Source of the DNA: Streptosporangium carneum | GTDB lineage: Bacteria > Actinomycetota > Actinomycetes > Streptosporangiales > Streptosporangiaceae | DNA length: 34,606 nucleotides | Direction: 5' to 3' | Assembly (NCBI RefSeq): GCF_027922005.1 | Contig: NZ_BSEV01000047.1 | Location: forward strand, 1-34,606 | Shown here: positions 17,250 through 24,188 of the stretch, one piece after another | How the letters are laid out: every line of letters begins with the position of its first letter | Numbering within the stretch: the stretch's first letter is position 1 | Notes under the pieces: model-generated | The model's input: the letters and a program-made list of their open reading frames with translations, nothing else | What the model was told of the DNA's origin: nothing | Database searches by the model: none | Program-made: the position numbers and the translations under genes

Positions 17250-19571
17250 TCAGCTCTGCTGTTTCACCCAGGCCGTGTGATGCCGGTGGGAGAGAGCGGC
17301 CGCTGCGACGGCCGCGTCCTCGGAAACGGACTCCTTCAGCCACGGCCCGACCGAGCGGCGCATCCCCGCGACGAAACGCGCCCCCAGGGAGGTCATCGAG
17401 CCCGAGCCGTCCAGGGTCTCGATGGCCTGCGCGGTCAGCTCCCGCCAGCGGGCGAACTGCACCTCCCCCGGCTCCGGAGCGGAATGGCGTCGCCTCCGCC
17501 AGAAGTCGGCGACCGCGACGTGGGCGTACGTCCCCTGGAGCAGGCCCTCCAGCGGCCGGGGGTCGGGCCGCCACGGCGCGTAGTAGCGCCTGGTGTCCGA
17601 CTCGTCGTACAGGTCGACGATGTCCAGCACAGCACCGAGCTTGACGTGCTGGAACTCGTGGATCAGCAGCAACGCGAGCGTGACGGGGTCCTTGGGAAGC
17701 GCGGCCGCGACCGCGCCGAAGGCGTGCCGGGCCGTCGAGCTGGCGTCACCGCCCCCCTCGGGAGGGGTGAGCGGGGTGAGGGTCGACAGCCCCGCGCGCA
17801 GGCCCGGGGCGTAGGCGGGATGGTCGGACTCGATCAGCGTCCACGCCTCGGCGAAGAGCCGCTGCCAGGCGGCCACGTCGTCCTCGGAGAGCCGCCCCGC
17901 CGCCCGGTGACCGTGACAGTCGCGGTAGGGGTCGGTGTCCTCGAGCGTGACGGAGAAGTCACCCGCGACGAGCCTCCTGACCGGATGCCACGGGGCGTCC
18001 GGCCTGCCCTCCAGCGCGAAGCGCCCGTCCTCGACGAGCAGCAGGGCCTGCGAGAGCGCACCGGTCTCCGCGCCCGCCACGGGGCCCACCTCGAGCGCCC
18101 CCAGGGTGGGCAGGCAGACCATGCCGTCGACCGCCCTGACGACGACCCTGGCCTTCGCGCCCGCCCTGACCGCCGCCGCGGCGGCGATGTTGGCGAGATG
18201 CCCCGCGTGCGCGGCGTCCCGCAGGGACTCGATCGCCCAGGCCCGCACGTAGGGGTGGTCGAGCACCGCGTCGACCGCGTCCCTGTGCTCGCTGTCGAGC
18301 CTGGTGAGCAGGTCCCATCCGGCCTCGGCCCCGTGCGCGCGGACGCCCGCCAGGAGCCCGCGGCGCAGGGTGCGCTGCGACTCGGCGAGGCAGGAGACGT
18401 CCCGGTCGTCGCCGTATCCCCCGGCGAGGGCGTCGATGGTGCCGTAGGGCACCGCGTGCGTCGGCATCGTGGTCCTGCCCCGGATGTGGGTGATGAGCTT
18501 GAGGAGGTCGGCGCTGTAGACGCTGGGGTTGGCGAAGGCCGAGCCGGTCCGGTACCGGTGGGCGTACAGCCCTCCGCCGCAGCTGTCGACGACCGGGCAC
18601 GCGCGACAGGTGTCGCACAGTCCGCCGAGCCCCTGCCTGCGGGCGAGGATGCCGGTGTGCCTGGCGACCTCGTCGAGGTCGTGGCCGAACACGTCGAGGC
18701 CGGTCGCCGGTGCCCCGTCGAACGCGGTCTTGAGCGAGTCGGCCTGCTCGTAGCCCCCGTCGGTCTCGATGACCACCAGGTCGGACGGCTCGAGCCCGAG
18801 CGACTCGGTGAGGCTGGAGTCGCCGCGGCTGGTGCGGATGACCGACTCGAACAGACGCACCGGGACCCTGGCCCCCTCGGCCAGCCAGACATCGAAGATC
18901 TCGATGAGCCAGTCGGCGTACGCCGTCGGGGTCGGGCGCGCCGGAGGGGCGTCCCAGGTGGCGTGCGGCAGCAGGAAGTCGACGCGGGGAGGCTCCAGGG
19001 CGGCCAGCGCCCGGTAGACCGCCGTCGGGTCGTTGGCGACGTCGATCGTGCACAGCAGCCCGGCGTACAGCTCGGGGCGGCGGCGCAGCAGCTCGACCGC
19101 GGCGATCACCCGGTCGTAGCTGCTGCGGCCGTCGGCGTAACGTCTGTGCCTGTCGTTGGCCACACGGTCGCCGTCGAGCGAGACGCCCACCTTGACGTCG
19201 TGCTCGGCGAAGACGTCGAGCACGCGGTCGTCGAGCAGCACCCCGTTGGTGTGCACGCGCAGATCGAGGTCGCACCGGCCGCCGAGCTGCTCGCGCAGTT
19301 CGGCGGCGACGCGGCCGAGCCTGACCGGTCCCGCGAGAAGCGGCTCGCCTCCGTGCAGCACGACGTGCACCCGGTCGAGCGCGTGCCTGTCCACGTGCTC
19401 GGCGATGCGTGCGACCGCTCGGACCACGGTCCGGTCCGAGATCACTTTTGGACGGCCCCGCCAGCTCTGATCCGCGTGCTCGTACACGTAACAGTGGTCG
19501 CATGCCAGATCGCAGCGACTATGCACCTTAAGTACGAATTGCCGGAATGGCACGAAGGGCCCGTCCATCAT
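17250..19571 (-). CDS. fxsB: FxsB: radical SAM/SPASM cyclophane-forming peptide maturase fused to an HExxH domain
   Basis: A 773-residue RiPP maturase. The radical SAM cluster motif CxxxCxxC is at C20, C24 and C27, with GGEP at 74-77. SPASM-type auxiliary cluster cysteines are visible at C319, C322, C325 and C331 (CDTCRACPVVDSCGGG). Residues ~400-773 form the HExxH domain found fused to or beside FxsB, with H638-E-F-Q-H642 in LLIHEFQHVKLG. Characterised FxsB relatives crosslink an aromatic side chain to a residue two positions on, giving a three-residue cyclophane in the precursor C-terminus. AAGGGG lies just before two ATGs (19571 and 19568); the second has the better spacing. It starts 11 bases after the fxsA stop. 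The substrate of the HExxH part is not known. Confidence 0.93.
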   Translation of the reverse strand: MMDGPFVPFRQFVLKVHSRCDLACDHCYVYEHADQSWRGRPKVISDRTVVRAVARIAEHVDRHALDRVHVVLHGGEPLLAGPVRLGRVAAELREQLGGRCDLDLRVHTNGVLLDDRVLDVFAEHDVKVGVSLDGDRVANDRHRRYADGRSSYDRVIAAVELLRRRPELYAGLLCTIDVANDPTAVYRALAALEPPRVDFLLPHATWDAPPARPTPTAYADWLIEIFDVWLAEGARVPVRLFESVIRTSRGDSSLTESLGLEPSDLVVIETDGGYEQADSLKTAFDGAPATGLDVFGHDLDEVARHTGILARRQGLGGLCDTCRACPVVDSCGGGLYAHRYRTGSAFANPSVYSADLLKLITHIRGRTTMPTHAVPYGTIDALAGGYGDDRDVSCLAESQRTLRRGLLAGVRAHGAEAGWDLLTRLDSEHRDAVDAVLDHPYVRAWAIESLRDAAHAGHLANIAAAAAVRAGAKARVVVRAVDGMVCLPTLGALEVGPVAGAETGALSQALLLVEDGRFALEGRPDAPWHPVRRLVAGDFSVTLEDTDPYRDCHGHRAAGRLSEDDVAAWQRLFAEAWTLIESDHPAYAPGLRAGLSTLTPLTPPEGGGDASSTARHAFGAVAAALPKDPVTLALLLIHEFQHVKLGAVLDIVDLYDESDTRRYYAPWRPDPRPLEGLLQGTYAHVAVADFWRRRRHSAPEPGEVQFARWRELTAQAIETLDGSGSMTSLGARFVAGMRRSVGPWLKESVSEDAAVAAAALSHRHHTAWVKQQS

Positions 19572-19582
19572 GGCCCCTTGCG

Positions 19583-19756
19583 TCAGATCGACGAATTGAA
19601 AGCCGCGACGGAGACGCGCTCAACGGGAGCGGACTCCGGAAGAAGGCGCTGCAAGATGCCGTCGACATCGGTTTCGTGGACTAGAGACAGCGGAACGTCG
19701 CGGAGATCCTTGACGTTTGACGAGACCCCGGACTGCTTGTCTTCGGTAAGATTCAT
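19583..19756 (-). CDS. fxsA: FxsA: FXSXX-COOH RiPP precursor peptide
   Basis: A 57-residue peptide, shorter than common gene-calling cut-offs, read directly from the sequence immediately upstream of fxsB. It begins MNLTEDKQSG, has a Val/Leu/Asp-rich leader with LRDVPLSLVHETDVDGILQR in the middle, and ends in ...VSVAAFNSSI-stop. The last five residues (F53 N54 S55 S56 I57) fit the FxSxx-COOH signature that names the family. By analogy to characterised FxsB enzymes, F53-N54-S55 is the predicted cyclophane site. GGTTTGGGG precedes the ATG. The 11-base gap to fxsB implies cotranscription. The leader length and terminal motif together make the call strong, although expression is not shown. Confidence 0.92.
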   Translation of the reverse strand: MNLTEDKQSGVSSNVKDLRDVPLSLVHETDVDGILQRLLPESAPVERVSVAAFNSSI

Positions 19757-19807
19757 GGCCCCAAACCAATGCGAACTGATATTCGAACGACGACGCTGAG
19801 AACGGCA

Positions 19808-19816
19808 ATTATCACA
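19808..19816 (-). promoter_or_regulatory. Extended -10 promoter of fxsA
   Basis: On the minus strand TGT-GATAAT (hexamer 19808-19813) forms an extended -10 about 50 bases before the fxsA ATG. No clear -35 is seen. The 168 bases between the SLATT gene and fxsA are markedly AT-rich, which supports a promoter here. Confidence 0.45.
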
Positions 19817-19924
19817 ACGCTACAGCACAGGGCCTCTGAAGGGCTCTATCCCTCGACTCTATTACGTTTTTTTACCTATCCGCAATTGCGATAAAGGCCA
19901 TTATTTCACTATTAATGCCCCATC

Positions 19925-20887
19925 TCATGCGTGAGAGGCCGTCCAGAGCATGTGCTCCCGCGAGATGGCCTCCTCGGCCTCGTCCACGAAGTGAGCCCAC
20001 TCGGCCTCGGTCGTCGGCCAGGCCGCGCGGACCACGATGTCTCCCAGTTCCAGGGCCGCTATCGCGTAGGCGCTGGCGACCTGCTGGTGCTGACGGGTCT
20101 GCAGCCAGGCCACACCCCCGGCCGCCACCGCCCCCAGCACTCCCGGAAGGTCGATGTCCGGGGCCTTCTTGCCCAGTGCCGCCTTGACGGCGGCGGTGAC
20201 CAGTCCGAGGGCCTCGGCCGTCGCCACCATGACCAGCCACATGGCGGCGCGCCGTTCGTGCAGGTTCGCCTTCGCCGCGTACCACGCCCGCTGGTCGTCC
20301 AGCCGCCCCACCATGTAGTGGCGCTTGCGCTCGTCGAGCGGGAGCGCCCTGATCGTGCGCATCCCCTCCGTCACCTGGGTGTCCCCGTCGGTGAGCGAGA
20401 CGGGCGCGACGCTGCGCAGGTCAGAGGTGATCTTGCTGAACCTGCGCAGGAGAAGCCGGTCGGACACGTGGTCGTGGCGCGGATCCCCGTCGGCCTCCGC
20501 GCCGTCCAGGCCGAACGGCTCGCCTCCGACCAGGTAACGCCAGGCCAGGGTCTTGGCCGACTCCGCGGCGGCGCGCGCCTCGTACCACCGCCGGTCGGGA
20601 CGCGTCGTCAACAGGTAGACCTCGGTGACCAGGGCAACCCCCATCGCCGCCGCGGCGACCGTGGCCATCACGTCCAGCTCCGCCACGAAGGCGCTGAAGG
20701 AGCCGCAGAGCGCGGCCGTGATCAGAGAGGAAAGGCGAACCCCGGTGGCGACCAGCAGCCTTCGCTGGCTGGCGATGGCCGTGCGGTCGGCGGACCGGTA
20801 CAGAGCGGGGAACTCAGACTCGGGAAGCACCTCCACGTCTTGAGATGAACCAAAGTCCCCGACGATGTCAAGCCCCGCCGTCGCCAC
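19925..20887 (-). CDS. SLATT/DUF4231-type membrane protein
   Basis: A 320-residue protein with two paired hydrophobic segments near the N-terminus (LSSLITAALCGSFSAFVA and VMATVAAAAMGVALVTEVYL), the motif RRWYEARAAAESAKTLAWRY and a second pair near 225-265 (AAMWLVMVATAEALGLV; VLGAVAAGGVAWLQTRQH). The YxxRAxAES...WRY pattern is typical of the SLATT fold, predicted by Burroughs and colleagues to be a membrane effector (pore-forming) of nucleotide-sensing conflict systems. The adjacent SLOG gene on the same strand fits that pairing. GTG at 20885-20887 has AGAGG six bases upstream; GTG at 20836 is an alternative leaderless-type start. Upstream in-frame sequence is Gly/Arg repeats and was rejected. 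Confidence 0.82.
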   Translation of the reverse strand: MATAGLDIVGDFGSSQDVEVLPESEFPALYRSADRTAIASQRRLLVATGVRLSSLITAALCGSFSAFVAELDVMATVAAAAMGVALVTEVYLLTTRPDRRWYEARAAAESAKTLAWRYLVGGEPFGLDGAEADGDPRHDHVSDRLLLRRFSKITSDLRSVAPVSLTDGDTQVTEGMRTIRALPLDERKRHYMVGRLDDQRAWYAAKANLHERRAAMWLVMVATAEALGLVTAAVKAALGKKAPDIDLPGVLGAVAAGGVAWLQTRQHQQVASAYAIAALELGDIVVRAAWPTTEAEWAHFVDEAEEAISREHMLWTASHA

Positions 20888-20980
20888 AGATGGCCTCTGA
20901 CCGGCCGAAATCCTCGCTCCGGTCGGCCCCCATCGGCTCCAGGCACCCCCGGGAGCGACTCCCGCCCCCGGCTGGCCGGG

Positions 20981-21085
20981 CCCTCGCGGACGTTCCCCGT
21001 TCCCGGCGGCCCCCGCCCTCGCGGACGTTCCCCGTCCCCAGCGGCCCCGTCCCCGGCGGCCCCGTCCCCAGCGGCCCCGTCCCCC
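20981..21085. repeat. GC-rich tandem repeats between SLOG and SLATT genes
   Basis: A 20-base block CCCTCGCGGACGTTCCCCGT occurs at 20981 and again at 21016. It is followed by three full copies and a partial copy of a 15-bp unit GTCCCC(A/G)GCGGCCCC from 21034. No coding function is evident; the region separates two likely cotranscribed genes. Confidence 0.75.
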
Positions 21086-21108
21086 GCCGACGTCGGCGAC
21101 CGCCGATG

Positions 21109-21636
21109 TCAGGCCCTGGCGGCCCCGGGCGGCCAGATCACGCGCACCGGTGTCCGGCGGCGTGTGGCAGCCTCGACCGCCTCCGCCGTGCCTCCCAGCC
21201 CTCGTGCGGGAAACCCGTCCCACACGGCGATCAGCAGGTCGGCCGACTCGATCAGCAGCTCGTTCGCCGCGGCGTAGGCGTGGGGCGACGGCGTGTCGAA
21301 CGGCAGCCTGCGGACCTCACGGGCCCTGCGCAGCAACGCGTGGAAGGACGCCTCGCCGTAGTCCCGGGCGGGGACGATGGCCTCCAGCACGCCGCCGAGA
21401 TCGAGAACGGCCGCCGCGAAGATCTGGTCCGCGCCGCCGGCGAGGCACGATATCCCGACGAATCCCGGAGCGTACGGCCTCAGGACGTCCCGGACCTCCG
21501 CGTCGACGAGCGACACCGTGTCGCGGGCGAGGTCGCGGTGCCCCGTGACGGCGATCCGGGTCAGCGTCGGCCGATGGTGACGGCGATGGGGATGTCGAAC
21601 CCGTGCACCCTGCCGCCGGTCCGTGTCGCTGCTCAT
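21109..21636 (-). CDS. SLOG-domain putative nucleotide-sensing protein
   Basis: A 175-residue Rossmann-like protein. After a basic N-terminal stretch it shows IAVTGHRDL near residues 28-36, CLAGGADQIFAAAVLDLGG near 64-82 and LIESADLLIAVWDG near 129-142. This is the pattern of the SLOG superfamily (YspA/DprA/LOG-like), which binds or processes nucleotides or their derivatives. Together with the following SLATT gene it forms the predicted sensor half of a sensor-effector pair. The ATG at 21636 lacks a ribosome binding site, but TACTCT lies seven bases upstream, so a leaderless start is possible. A 10-bp inverted repeat lies in the promoter region. Confidence 0.8.
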   Translation of the reverse strand: MSSDTDRRQGARVRHPHRRHHRPTLTRIAVTGHRDLARDTVSLVDAEVRDVLRPYAPGFVGISCLAGGADQIFAAAVLDLGGVLEAIVPARDYGEASFHALLRRAREVRRLPFDTPSPHAYAAANELLIESADLLIAVWDGFPARGLGGTAEAVEAATRRRTPVRVIWPPGAARA

Positions 21637-21670
21637 GTTGCGGAGAGTATCCTCGCCCCCCTGCGACGGG

Positions 21671-21718
21671 GCAGGTCAGACACGTGTACCGTCGACATTC
21701 ACACCCGCTCTGACCTGC
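21671..21718 (-). promoter_or_regulatory. Inverted repeat operator candidate upstream of the SLOG gene
   Basis: GCAGGTCAGA (21671-21680) and TCTGACCTGC (21709-21718) form a perfect 10-bp inverted repeat with a 28-base spacer containing CACGTG and GTCGAC palindromes. It lies 35 bases upstream of the SLOG start codon. A regulator dimer or tetramer could bridge it; an RNA hairpin is the alternative. Confidence 0.45.
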
Positions 21719-21869
21719 GATGACGCACGATGGTTACACATCGGTTCCCACCCGCCCTCGCCCGCGGCCGCGTCCGCTCCGAGGCGTTCGACGCCCACGC
21801 GGCCGGGCCCGCCGAAGCCGCCCGCGCGAAGGTGCGGACGGCTCAGGCGGGCGGAGCGGACGAGCCGGA

Positions 21870-23531
21870 TCAGCGCCGGACGAAGCCGTTGACGACCATC
21901 GGCAGCGAGGCGTCCAGGCCCGCCACGTTCAACACGTCCGGGTCGCCGGGGTCTCCGATCGAACGGCCCACGGGGGTCATCGCGGCGACCACGACACGGA
22001 CCGCCGGGTTGACGGACCGCCGGTAGGCGTCCAGCGCCTGGACGGCGTGCGAACGGCCCGCCCACGTCTCGCTGTCGGTGAACACCACGATGCCGTCCAC
22101 CTCCAGCCTCTCGCCTCGCGCCCAGTCGAACGGCAGCGCCAGGTCGGTGCCGCCGCCGGAGGGCCGCCACGAGGCGATCTCCCGAAGGTTGGTGCGCGGC
22201 GTCACCTTCGAGGCGTGGACGGAGGTGTCGACGTCGATGACGTGGACGTTGCCGCGCTCGATGCGGGCGAGCATGACGGCCATGGCGCAGCCGAGCTCGT
22301 AGGCCGTGCCGAGCGGCGACCCACCGGCCGCGACACGGTGGTAGGTCATCGACCCCGAGGAGTCGACGGCGACCAGGAGCCGCCTGCCGGAGGGGCGGAC
22401 GTGGCCGAACGACAGCTCGTACGCCTCCTCGAGCGCGTCCGAGATCGCCGGCACCGGCTGCCACGTCTGGCGGTCGGCTCGCGGGTTCGGCTGACTCTGA
22501 CCGGAGTTGTAGACCCGGAGCGCGAGGAAGAGGTCCATCGGGTGGACGCGCGCCCTCGCCAGCGCCTTCCTGTCGGTGAGGCGCGCGACGGCCCTGCGGG
22601 TCGCGTCGCCCCTCGGCCTGAGAGCACCGATGCGGGTCATCTTCGCCAGGTTGCGGACGAGCGCGGTCATGCCGACGGTGTCCACCAGGGCCTCCCAGAC
22701 GGCGGGCTCGGTGAGCATCGCGTCGGGCAGGAACTCCCAGGGCGTCCGCAGCTCGGTGACGGCCCTGACCGCCTCCGCCGTGGTGGTGACGGCCTTCGCG
22801 GTGAGGAACCGGTCCACGGCGGGCACGACCTCACGGACCTGATCGTCGGAGACGTTCCCGGCGATCCACCCGAACAGCGCCCTGCGCTGAACCGTGTCGG
22901 CCTTCGGGTGGGCGATGCGCAGCGCGTCCCGCAGGGAGAACGCCTCGCCCTGCGGAGTCCTGCGCTGCATCGCCTTGCACGCCCTGAACGCCACCGCGTC
23001 CGGCTCGTCCCGCAGGAACCAGGAGGCGACAGCCGTACGGAGGGAACGGCCGACAACCAGGCTGGAACCGTTGCCGGTCGTCTTGCCTCCGAGGTTCTTC
23101 AGGTAGCCGACGAACGCCGCCAGATGATCGGTGGTCCGCACGACCAGCGGAAACGCCGCCTTGACGGCCTGCCGGGTGTCGGGGTCGCCGTAGGCGAACG
23201 CCAGGGCGAGCGCGAAGATCGCGGGACGGGGCTTGGGCGCGCGCGGCGGCCTGGCGGTGGAGACGTCCACGATCATGGCCACGGCACGGGGCCCGTCCTC
23301 GCCGACGGCGGCGAACAGCACGTCGGCGTTCTCCGCCGTCAGCGTGTCCTCACCCACGTAGTAGGTGCCGCCGGTCGTGCCGAGGATCAGGAAGTCCTCG
23401 AGCCGGGTCCAGACGTCCTTGGCGAAGACGTATCCGCCCGCGGCGTTCCGCACCTGGCCGGCACGGCCGGGAATCGGCCGGGTCTGCGGCGTCGCGACCG
23501 TGGAGATCGCGGCGAGGGGGTCACGTGCCAT
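21870..23531 (-). CDS. rsr: TROVE-domain Ro60-like RNA-binding protein (Rsr)
   Basis: A 553-residue bacterial Ro protein. The TROVE HEAT-repeat ring covers residues ~25-370 (MARDPL..., YVFAKDVWTRLEDFLILG, YYVGEDTL, FLALRVYNSGQ). A von Willebrand A-like domain follows with the MIDAS motif D390-S-S-G-S394 (VAVDSSGSM), the GGGTDLALPF threonine and VVFTDSETW. Ro proteins bind misfolded RNA ends in the ring cavity and Y RNAs on the outer surface, and in bacteria they partner with nucleases such as PNPase. AAGGAG precedes the ATG by seven bases. The gene starts 46 bases downstream of the last of four Y-RNA-like elements on the same strand, strong contextual support for an Ro-Y RNA particle. Confidence 0.95.
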   Translation of the reverse strand: MARDPLAAISTVATPQTRPIPGRAGQVRNAAGGYVFAKDVWTRLEDFLILGTTGGTYYVGEDTLTAENADVLFAAVGEDGPRAVAMIVDVSTARPPRAPKPRPAIFALALAFAYGDPDTRQAVKAAFPLVVRTTDHLAAFVGYLKNLGGKTTGNGSSLVVGRSLRTAVASWFLRDEPDAVAFRACKAMQRRTPQGEAFSLRDALRIAHPKADTVQRRALFGWIAGNVSDDQVREVVPAVDRFLTAKAVTTTAEAVRAVTELRTPWEFLPDAMLTEPAVWEALVDTVGMTALVRNLAKMTRIGALRPRGDATRRAVARLTDRKALARARVHPMDLFLALRVYNSGQSQPNPRADRQTWQPVPAISDALEEAYELSFGHVRPSGRRLLVAVDSSGSMTYHRVAAGGSPLGTAYELGCAMAVMLARIERGNVHVIDVDTSVHASKVTPRTNLREIASWRPSGGGTDLALPFDWARGERLEVDGIVVFTDSETWAGRSHAVQALDAYRRSVNPAVRVVVAAMTPVGRSIGDPGDPDVLNVAGLDASLPMVVNGFVRR

Positions 23532-23576
23532 GGCTGCTCTCCTTCGTTCGGCCCGCCCGGAGGCGGACAGGTGAAA

Positions 23577-23715
23577 GGGGAGCGGATGTGGTGACGCCCG
23601 CCGGGTTTTACCCAGATGCTCTGCCGCTGAGCCACGCCCGTCGCCTGGACGGACGGCAGGACTCGAACCTGCGACCCTCTGATCCCGATAACCGGCCGAC
23701 TTCGACCCGCTCCCC
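23577..23715 (-). ncRNA. Y-RNA-like element 4 (YrlA-type, complete permuted tRNA module)
   Basis: Outer helix: GGGGAGCGGGT with ATCCGCTCCCC, 11 bp. The conserved CGAA strand, inner 9-bp helix GTCGGCCGG/CCGGCGGGC (one G-G mismatch) and TTATC follow. Inside is a tRNA in permuted order: anticodon-like stem TCAGA (23678-23682) pairing with TCTGG (23612-23616), a 5-nt variable loop, a perfect T-arm with TTCGAGT loop (23656-23672), a 7-bp acceptor-like hairpin closed by a 7-nt loop (23635-23655), and a D-arm GCTC-AGCGGCA-GAGC (23618-23632). Order and parts match the tRNA-mimicking bacterial Y RNAs. It is followed by the TROVE gene. Confidence 0.85.
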
Positions 23716-23853
23716 CGCTCGTCAGCCCCGCCTGCGGCACGGATGTGGGGACTCCGACCGGCTTCGGGCCCCGAAGGACCCGACAGGATTCGAACCCGTT
23801 ATGCCAGATAACCGATCGGATTCGACCCGCGCCGCCGACAGGGCTGACGAGCG
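23716..23853 (-). ncRNA. Y-RNA-like element 3 (T-arm and UUCG hairpin, no D-arm)
   Basis: The longest closing helix of the array: a 13-bp perfect inverted repeat (23716-23728 with 23841-23853), four more pairs, a G-A mismatch and an 11-bp helix ending in GGGT/ATCC. CGAA, a perfect inner 9-bp helix TCCGATCGG/CCGGTCGGA and TTATC follow. The module keeps a T-arm with TTCGAAT loop (23783-23799) and a 7-bp acceptor-like hairpin capped by TTCG (23765-23782), but I find no D-arm or anticodon stem. It abuts elements 2 and 4 without spacers. Confidence 0.82.
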
Positions 23854-24019
23854 ATCAGGTCTGGAGCCGACACGGATGTGGAAACGCACACCGGCCGTTA
23901 GGCGCTCTGACCGCTGAGCTACACAGACTCGAGCATCTGTGACGGGATTCGAACCCGCGACCACCCGCTTAGAAGGCGATAACCGACGCGCTTCGACCCG
24001 TGCCGACACCAGACCTGAC
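23854..24019 (-). ncRNA. Y-RNA-like element 2 (YrlA-type, T-arm, acceptor hairpin and D-arm)
   Basis: Outer helix of about 23 bp, including a perfect 10-bp TCAGGTCTGG/CCAGACCTGA (24009-24018 with 23855-23864) and a 7-bp helix ending GGGT/ATCC. CGAA, a fully pairable inner 9-bp helix GCGCGTCGG/CCGGTGTGC and TTATC follow. The tRNA-like part has a T-arm with TTCGAAT loop (23942-23958), a 6-bp acceptor-like hairpin CACAGA/TCTGTG (23922-23941) and a D-arm GCTC-AGCGGTCA-GAGC (23904-23919). The segment before the T-arm contains CTTCTAA, like a tRNA anticodon loop, but the stem there is not convincing. Confidence 0.84.
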
Positions 24020-24029
24020 CGGTTCACCG

Positions 24030-24127
24030 GGCCGGGAGAAGAAACGGATATGGAAACCGACACCGGATGTGTTCTTTTTTACAGAAAGAGATAACCGATG
24101 TCGTTCGACCCGTGCCTTCTTCCGGCC
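24030..24127 (-). ncRNA. Y-RNA-like element 1 (minimal, no tRNA module)
   Basis: A 20-bp outer helix with two mismatches (24108-24127 with 24030-24049) ends in GGGT/ATCC, followed by CGAA, a fully paired 9-bp inner helix CGACATCGG/CCGGTGTCG and TTATC. Only a small A/T-rich hairpin (TCTTT/AAAGA) replaces the tRNA-like module. It has the simple layout of an animal Y RNA. It is the most upstream element of the array on the transcribed strand. Confidence 0.75.
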
Positions 24128-24188
24128 TGACGAACTGAAGGCAACGCTACAGATCGCCCGATCCCGAGGCATCTCAATTTCGGGCCCT

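Noticed and set aside
19620..19808. A 62-residue minus-strand frame considered first as the FxsA precursor
   Set aside because: It ends in GVRSR, not FxSxx, and is strongly basic. The frame at 19583-19756 ends FNSSI and has the right position before fxsB.
23577..24019. Canonical tRNA genes in the region with TTCGAAT and GCTCAG motifs
   Set aside because: T-arms precede D-arms on the transcribed strand and the acceptor ends are joined by a loop; no linear cloverleaf with a free 3' end can be drawn. They fit permuted tRNA-like modules of Y RNAs.
19815..24152. Shared 11-mer CTGTAGCGTTG upstream of fxsA (19815-19825) and upstream of Y-RNA element 1 (24142-24152)
   Set aside because: An 11-base match is expected many times by chance in a window this size, and similarity does not extend further. 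It may still be a promoter element but is not supported.
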